A stretch of 9,194 nt of DNA, taken from contig JASEHP010000052.1 of NCBI GenBank assembly GCA_030018605.1, positions 1 to 9,194 of the forward strand, given 5' to 3'. The notes below the pieces were generated by a model. That model did not search any database, was not told where the DNA came from, and worked only from the letters and a program-made list of their open reading frames with translations. Below, one piece after another: positions 5,247 through 9,194 of this stretch. This DNA is from Thermodesulfovibrionales bacterium (GTDB lineage: Bacteria; Nitrospirota; Thermodesulfovibrionia; Thermodesulfovibrionales; UBA1546). Both the position numbers and the translations under genes were made by a program. Every line of letters begins with the position of its first letter. Positions within the stretch are counted from its first letter, which is position 1.

Positions 5247-7282
5247 AAAAGCCCCCTTGCTTTATTTATGACATTTTCTACTGTAACCCCGAATTTTTCA
5301 AGTACTATCTCCCCAGGCGCGGAAGCCCCAAATCGGTCAACGCCTATTACAACTCCATCCAATCCGACATACTTATGCCAGCCGTGAGTTGAACCAGCTT
5401 CTATAACCACCCTTTTCCTTATTTGCGGCGGAAGCACTGTGTCCTTGTATTCTTGCGGCTGATTTTCAAATATCTCGCACGAAGCCATATTCACAACACG
5501 CACATCAACATATTCGGCATTGAGCTTTTCATATGCAGCAAGGGCGATATGCACCTCTGAACCGGTTGCTATTAAGATAATCTCAGGCATGCAAGAAGAA
5601 CAATCCGCAATAACATACGCGCCCATAGTTAGTTCAGAAGCTGATTTGTATTTTTGCCTGTCAATCACGGGGACTTTCTGCCTTGTTAATATCAGCGCAA
5701 CCGGGCCGTTCCTGTGCGCGATTGCAATCTTCCACGCCTCTGTAGTCTCATTTGCATCACACGGCCTGATAACCGTGAGATTCGGCATAGCGCGCAGACT
5801 TGCAATCTGTTCCACAGGCTGGTGGGTCGGCCCGTCCTCTCCAAGAGCTATGGAGTCATGCGTTAAGACATAGATGACATGAAGTTTCATTAATGCAGCA
5901 AGCCTGATTGCAGGCCTCATATAATCTGAAAATATTAAAAAAGTGCCTGCAAAAGGAATCAAGCCGCCATGAAGCGCCATCCCGTTTGCTATTGCTCCCA
6001 TTGCATGTTCGCGCACGCCGTAGGCAATGTTTGCGCCCCCGTATCCCCATTCACCTGATGCTGCGCCCTGCACTTTTTCACCGGGCGCATCAGGAAATTG
6101 GAAATTGCCTTTGCTTTTAAGTTCGGTATTCGTTGAAGGATTCAAGTCAGCAGAGCCGCCTATCAGGGAAGGGATATGTTTTGCTATCGCGTTCATTGCC
6201 TGCCCTGAAGCGGCACGCGTAGCAATACCCTTCGGGTCAGGAGGGAAAACAGAAATGTCTTTGTCCCACGCATCCGGCAATTCGGAATTCATCATACTAT
6301 CCCACTCAGATGCAAGTTCAGGGTATGCTTTCCTATACGAATTAAATTTCTCCTTCCATTCTGATTCAAAACGCAAACCTTTATCTATTGCCTTTCTGAA
6401 TCGTGCAAGAGCTTCATCAGGTATATAAAATTTTGGTTCCAACGGCCAGCCGAGGTTCTTCTTTGTAGCTGTCACCTCATCATGTCCGAGCGGAGAGCCA
6501 TGCACTTCAAAGGTATCCTGCTTATGAGGGCTTCCATAGCCTATGTGCGTCCTTGCTGAAATCAAGGACGGACGTTCTGTTTCTTCCTGTGCTTTTTTTA
6601 TTGCTCTTGAAACAGCCTCTATGTTATTGCCGTCGTCAACATTCTGGACATGCCAGCCGTACGACTCAAACCTCTTGCATACGTCCTCAGTGAATGTAAG
6701 TCTTGTCTCTCCTGACAGGGAGATGTGGTTATTGTCATAGAGGCATATCATCTTCCCAAGCTTAAAGTGCCCTGCAAGCGATGCCGCTTCCGAGGAAATT
6801 CCTTCCATCAGATCTCCGTCGCTTGCTATCGCATAAATAAAATGATTCACTATTTCGTATCCCATACGGTTGAACTTTGACGCAAGAAATCTCTCGGCAA
6901 TCGCCATTCCAACAGCCATCCCGAATCCCTGCCCCAGAGGGCCTGTTGTGCATTCAACTCCTGGCGTGTCTCCATACTCAATATGCCCGGGCGTCTTGCT
7001 TCCCCACTGCCTGAATCTCTTAATCTCTTCTATGGACAAATCGTATCCGGTTAAGTGCAGAAGCGAATAAAGAAGGGCAGAGCCGTGACCGGCAGAAAGC
7101 ACAAATCTGTCCCTGTCATGCCATTTCGGATTTTCGGGATTATGCTTAAGAAACCTCATCCAGAGAACATACGCCATAGATGCTGCGCCCATCGGCATTC
7201 CGGGATGGCCTGAATTTGCTTCCTCCACCATATCAACAGAAAGCATCCTGATGGTGTTTATGCAGAGATCATCAAGATTCAT
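5243..7282 (-). CDS. tkt: Transketolase
   Basis: Thiamine-diphosphate enzyme moving two-carbon ketol units between sugar phosphates in the pentose phosphate or Calvin-type pathways. The full-length 679-aa protein shows SGHPG (24-28), SAGHGS (63-68), the diphosphate/Mg motif SDGDLMEGISSEA (154-166) ending in YDNN (182-185), GSADL (376-380), the catalytic glutamate E425 in GVREHAMGAI (422-431), and THDSIALGEDGPTHQP (474-489), which lines the substrate site. Residues about 390-418 form a longer loop than in the E. coli enzyme and coincide with a DNA palindrome. GGGAGG lies 4 bases before the ATG. The regulator gene stops 60 bases upstream; the mutase gene overlaps the tkt stop by four bases. Identification is secure; whether it feeds catabolism or carbon fixation is not shown. 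Confidence 0.97.
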   Translation of the reverse strand: MNLDDLCINTIRMLSVDMVEEANSGHPGMPMGAASMAYVLWMRFLKHNPENPKWHDRDRFVLSAGHGSALLYSLLHLTGYDLSIEEIKRFRQWGSKTPGHIEYGDTPGVECTTGPLGQGFGMAVGMAIAERFLASKFNRMGYEIVNHFIYAIASDGDLMEGISSEAASLAGHFKLGKMICLYDNNHISLSGETRLTFTEDVCKRFESYGWHVQNVDDGNNIEAVSRAIKKAQEETERPSLISARTHIGYGSPHKQDTFEVHGSPLGHDEVTATKKNLGWPLEPKFYIPDEALARFRKAIDKGLRFESEWKEKFNSYRKAYPELASEWDSMMNSELPDAWDKDISVFPPDPKGIATRAASGQAMNAIAKHIPSLIGGSADLNPSTNTELKSKGNFQFPDAPGEKVQGAASGEWGYGGANIAYGVREHAMGAIANGMALHGGLIPFAGTFLIFSDYMRPAIRLAALMKLHVIYVLTHDSIALGEDGPTHQPVEQIASLRAMPNLTVIRPCDANETTEAWKIAIAHRNGPVALILTRQKVPVIDRQKYKSASELTMGAYVIADCSSCMPEIILIATGSEVHIALAAYEKLNAEYVDVRVVNMASCEIFENQPQEYKDTVLPPQIRKRVVIEAGSTHGWHKYVGLDGVVIGVDRFGASAPGEIVLEKFGVTVENVINKARGLL
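6054..6094. repeat. Imperfect palindrome within tkt
   Basis: CCTGATG-CTG-CGCCC-like left arm (6054-6068) pairs with GGGCGCATCAGG (6083-6094), with one 3-base bulge and a 14-base spacer. It encodes residues 397-410 (PDAPGEKVQGAASG), inside a loop that is longer than in the E. coli enzyme. It may be a decayed in-frame repeat insertion or a coincidence. Confidence 0.45.
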
Positions 7283-7341
7283 TGTTCCTCCCTCAATTAT
7301 TTATATTAGCAGATTGCCGATTAAAAAATGAAAATTAAAAA

Positions 7342-8685
7342 TCAGTATTTTAACTTTTTTCTGAGGGTCAGACGGTTTATCCCGAGTATTCTCGCGGCTT
7401 CTGACTGGTTTTCCTTCGTATAAGACAGAACATAATTGAGCAGAGGTTTATCCAGTTCATCATGTATTTTCTCGTAAATATTTTTCTCTTTATTTTGTAT
7501 AGCTTCCTTAAGCAAGGGAATGACTGCCGAAGCCAGCGTTTCTGAAATTGTTTTTCTTTCCTTTGAAGGCTGTCTTTCGCCGACATCCTTAAGCTCATGT
7601 GTTGTGAGATAATCTGTCTTGCTCAGCGCAATAGCAGAACGTATCACATTTTCAAGCTCCCTTATATTCCCGGGCCAGTCATAAGCAGCCATTTTTTTAA
7701 AAAATGCCTTTGTAATTCCCCTTATGTCCCTTGGAGCCGTATGTTTGTACCTGCCTATAAAAAAATATAGAAGCGAAAGAATATCCTCATTCCGCTCTCT
7801 CAAAGGAGGCACGTGAACTGTTGTAACGCTCAGCCTGTGGTACAGGTCTTCCCTGAATTTTCCCTCTCTAACCATTGCTGACAATTCTCTGTTGGTGGCA
7901 GAAATCACACGCACGTTGACTTGAATTTCCTTTGTGCTTCCTATGGGATAGAAGGTCTGAGTCTGCAAAAATCTCAATAGTTTTCCCTGAATGGATAAGG
8001 AAAGCTCTCCCACCTCGTCAAAAAATACGCATCCTCCGTCTGCGATCTTAAGCATCCCTTCTTTTGAAGAAACAGCGCCGGTAAACGCTCCCTTCTCAAA
8101 ACCGAAAAGCTCGGATTCAATGAGAGTCTCAGGAACCGCCGCACAATTAACAACAATAAAAGGTTTTCCGAAACGTGATGAAAACTGTGCGATGGACTCC
8201 GCAACCAGTTCCTTCCCTGTCCCCGTTTCTCCCGTAATAAGAACTGGCGCTTCAACCTGTGCAAGACGGGCTATCTTTTTGCAGATATCAAGTATATTCG
8301 GCGACTGCCCGACTATAGCACAGGTTGCCGTAGGCGGAAGATTCTCAATTGATATTGTATGTCTCATTTCTTCTCTGAGAGCTGTCAACTCCTCCAGTAT
8401 CCTCAAAATATCTTCGGGATTTATCGGCCGCCTCAGTGTCTCATACGCGCCTGATGCCGCGGCCTCCATAACAGGTCCGGTTATATTTTTACCTGTCACG
8501 CTGATAACGAAATTTGCGCCGCTTAACTCGCGAAGCTGTCCTGCCTTCTGTGTGTCCATGTCATAAAAAATAATGGAATTTTTAAAAACATGCCCGCCGC
8601 TTATTATCCTGCAGCCTTTCGGAAGCGCCGCCGAAAATTCGTTCCTTAACTTTTTGTCTCCCGTAAGCAAAACAACCTTTTCCAT
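7342..8685 (-). CDS. Sigma-54-dependent transcriptional regulator (NtrC-like, degenerate receiver)
   Basis: Enhancer-binding protein of 447 aa that should activate sigma-54 RNA polymerase by ATP hydrolysis. The AAA+ domain spans about 122-350: Walker A GETGTGKE (152-159), sigma-54-contacting GAFTGA (199-204), Walker B CVFFDE (219-224), arginine region FREDLYHRL (277-285), and WPGNIREL (337-344). The C-terminus is a Fis-type helix-turn-helix (NQSEAARILGINRLTLRKKL, 426-445). Residues 1-100 look like a response-regulator fold but lack the acidic pair after strand 1 (VVLLTGDKK), and have R-R-P where the conserved K-P is expected; D42 or D44 is the only candidate phospho-acceptor. Phosphorylation-independent control is therefore likely. 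It heads an operon with tkt and has AAGGAGGGG just before the ATG. A sigma-54 promoter fires divergently from it. Confidence 0.93.
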   Translation of the reverse strand: MEKVVLLTGDKKLRNEFSAALPKGCRIISGGHVFKNSIIFYDMDTQKAGQLRELSGANFVISVTGKNITGPVMEAAASGAYETLRRPINPEDILRILEELTALREEMRHTISIENLPPTATCAIVGQSPNILDICKKIARLAQVEAPVLITGETGTGKELVAESIAQFSSRFGKPFIVVNCAAVPETLIESELFGFEKGAFTGAVSSKEGMLKIADGGCVFFDEVGELSLSIQGKLLRFLQTQTFYPIGSTKEIQVNVRVISATNRELSAMVREGKFREDLYHRLSVTTVHVPPLRERNEDILSLLYFFIGRYKHTAPRDIRGITKAFFKKMAAYDWPGNIRELENVIRSAIALSKTDYLTTHELKDVGERQPSKERKTISETLASAVIPLLKEAIQNKEKNIYEKIHDELDKPLLNYVLSYTKENQSEAARILGINRLTLRKKLKY

Positions 8686-8704
8686 AACCCCTCCTTGATT
8701 GTTT

Positions 8705-8733
8705 AATATACATCATGTTTATTTTTTAATCAA
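8705..8733 (-). promoter_or_regulatory. Sigma-70-like promoter for the regulator operon
   Basis: On the minus strand TTGATT (8733-8728) and TATATT (8710-8705) are separated by exactly 17 bases. Transcription would start near 8698, leaving a leader of only about 13 bases that still includes AAGGAGGGG (8696-8688). This would supply the regulator, and through it tkt, the mutase and the nuclease. Confidence 0.55.
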
Positions 8734-8765
8734 TAATGTTGCTAAAAAAAGCCGTTCATTCCCCA

Positions 8766-8793
8766 ATATTGCATGGCATAGAGATTGCAATAT
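8766..8793. promoter_or_regulatory. Inverted repeat bracketing the sigma-54 core
   Basis: ATATTGCA (8766-8773) and TGCAATAT (8786-8793) are perfect 8-bp arms separated by 12 bases. The right arm covers most of the -12 element. A dimer bound here would compete with sigma-54 polymerase, or the symmetry may simply mirror the TTGCA element. The repeat is seen; the operator role is inferred. Confidence 0.4.
8774..8790 (+). promoter_or_regulatory. Sigma-54 (-24/-12) promoter
   Basis: TGGCAT (8774-8779), five bases, TTGCAA (8785-8790) matches the consensus TGGCAC-N5-TTGCW at all but one position and has the required GG-N10-GC spacing (GG 8775-8776, GC 8787-8788). Transcription would start near 8800, and AGGAGGG at 8813-8819 then leads to the ATG at 8827. 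The adjacent divergent gene encodes a sigma-54 activator, which strengthens the call. Confidence 0.8.
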
Positions 8794-8826
8794 ACATGAA
8801 AACACGGTTTTCAGGAGGGAACAGAT

Positions 8827-9150
8827 ATGGATGATAAGGCAAAAATATACGGGCTTTGTCTGCAGCGGCTTAACTACCAGATAAAAAACGCAAAACAGAG
8901 GATAAATGGCAATGGCAGCCACGCTGATATTTTTTTACTTGAGTGCTACAACACAGGAGATGTTGATGACATTATAGATATTCTGGAACTTTATGACATT
9001 GATGAAAGAACCATTGAGTCGGTCATGAACAAACTTGATGATCTGGCATATACTGTTTCTGCGCTGACTTGTGAAACTCTGAGTTTCGGTTTTACCGAAA
9101 AGGGCTATCTTGGCTTGTATCTTGAGGCTGGGAAAGAATATGAGGCATAA
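8827..9150 (+). CDS. Hypothetical 107-aa acidic protein under a sigma-54 promoter
   Basis: I do not recognise this protein. It is 107 aa, soluble-looking, with no signal peptide or membrane segment. The first 30 residues are basic and helical-looking (LNYQIKNAKQRINGNG); the middle is rich in Asp/Glu and Ile/Leu (GDVDDIIDILELYDIDERTI); the end carries a Gly/Tyr-rich segment (SFGFTEKGYLGLYLEAGKEY). Three cysteines (C11, C40, C81) are scattered and form no metal motif. The start is firm: AGGAGGG at 8813-8819 lies 7 bases before the ATG, just downstream of the sigma-54 promoter. The dedicated promoter next to a sigma-54 activator suggests a condition-specific product, perhaps the first gene of an operon continuing beyond the window. 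Confidence 0.8.
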   Translation: MDDKAKIYGLCLQRLNYQIKNAKQRINGNGSHADIFLLECYNTGDVDDIIDILELYDIDERTIESVMNKLDDLAYTVSALTCETLSFGFTEKGYLGLYLEAGKEYEA

Positions 9151-9194
9151 TTACTTTTTTCGGTGTCTGTTTTGGAGTATGGAGAGGATTAATT
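9151..9194 (+). other. Window end: likely leader of the next gene
   Basis: The last 44 bases contain no hairpin or terminator. A purine-rich GGAGAGG (9181-9187) close to the edge could be the ribosome binding site of a next plus-strand gene starting just outside. An ATG at 9179 opens MERIN but has poor spacing to any ribosome binding site, so it is a weaker candidate. Confidence 0.3.

Noticed and set aside
4897..5271. 124-codon plus-strand open frame
   Set aside because: Antisense to the start of the mutase gene, with no family resemblance; a shadow of the minus-strand coding frame.
6027..6428. 133-codon plus-strand open frame
   Set aside because: Antisense to transketolase and without upstream signals; a shadow frame.
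7283..7341. Separate promoter for tkt
   Set aside because: The gap is AT-rich with a TATAAAT-like element, but no -35 box at suitable distance is seen.
7991..8566. 191-codon plus-strand open frame
   Set aside because: Entirely antisense to the AAA+ and receiver regions of the sigma-54 regulator; Ser/Pro/Ala-rich as expected for a shadow frame.
8719..8922. Minus-strand open frame of 67 codons across the divergent promoter region
   Set aside because: It overlaps the sigma-54 promoter and the start of the 107-aa gene and has no ribosome binding site; the promoter evidence is stronger.

Overview
This is a chromosomal stretch of a Gram-negative-type bacterium with about 40-45% GC by eye. Three things point to an uncultured Nitrospirota or deltaproteobacterial (Desulfobacterota-like) organism: a sigma-54 enhancer-binding regulator with a matching -24/-12 promoter, a C-rich palindromic repeat carried inside a coding sequence, and dense operons with strong AGGAGG ribosome binding sites. 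The lineage is an inference; there is no rRNA or other phylogenetic marker here. No tRNA, CRISPR, transposase or phage gene is visible.

Left part (1-1195, + strand): a sigma-70-like promoter with a small palindrome over its -35 box drives an FmdB-type zinc-ribbon protein. That gene overlaps a TIM-barrel sugar phosphate isomerase/epimerase-like gene by one base. Facing it, on the minus strand (2709 down to 1230), is a purine/methionine salvage operon: 5'-methylthioadenosine phosphorylase, adenine phosphoribosyltransferase and a 49-codon small membrane protein. The first enzyme releases adenine and the second converts it to AMP.

Centre and right (8685 down to 2824, minus strand): a second operon holds a sigma-54 enhancer-binding protein with a degenerate receiver domain, transketolase, a phosphoglucomutase-type hexose phosphate mutase, and a DEDDy RNase H-like nuclease with an N-terminal helix-hairpin-helix. 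The last three genes are joined by 4-base ATGA overlaps. Transketolase and the mutase belong to sugar-phosphate metabolism; the regulator's link to them is only positional.

Far right (8686-9194): a 141-base divergent intergenic region contains a sigma-70-like promoter for the regulator and, in the other direction, a near-consensus sigma-54 promoter (TGGCAT-N5-TTGCAA) for an unrecognised 107-aa acidic protein. An 8-bp inverted repeat brackets the sigma-54 core. The pairing of regulator and divergent sigma-54 target is the most interesting regulatory feature. The clearest genome-structure oddity is the palindromic repeat inserted in frame in the mutase gene. No gene-free stretch longer than 300 bases exists in the window.
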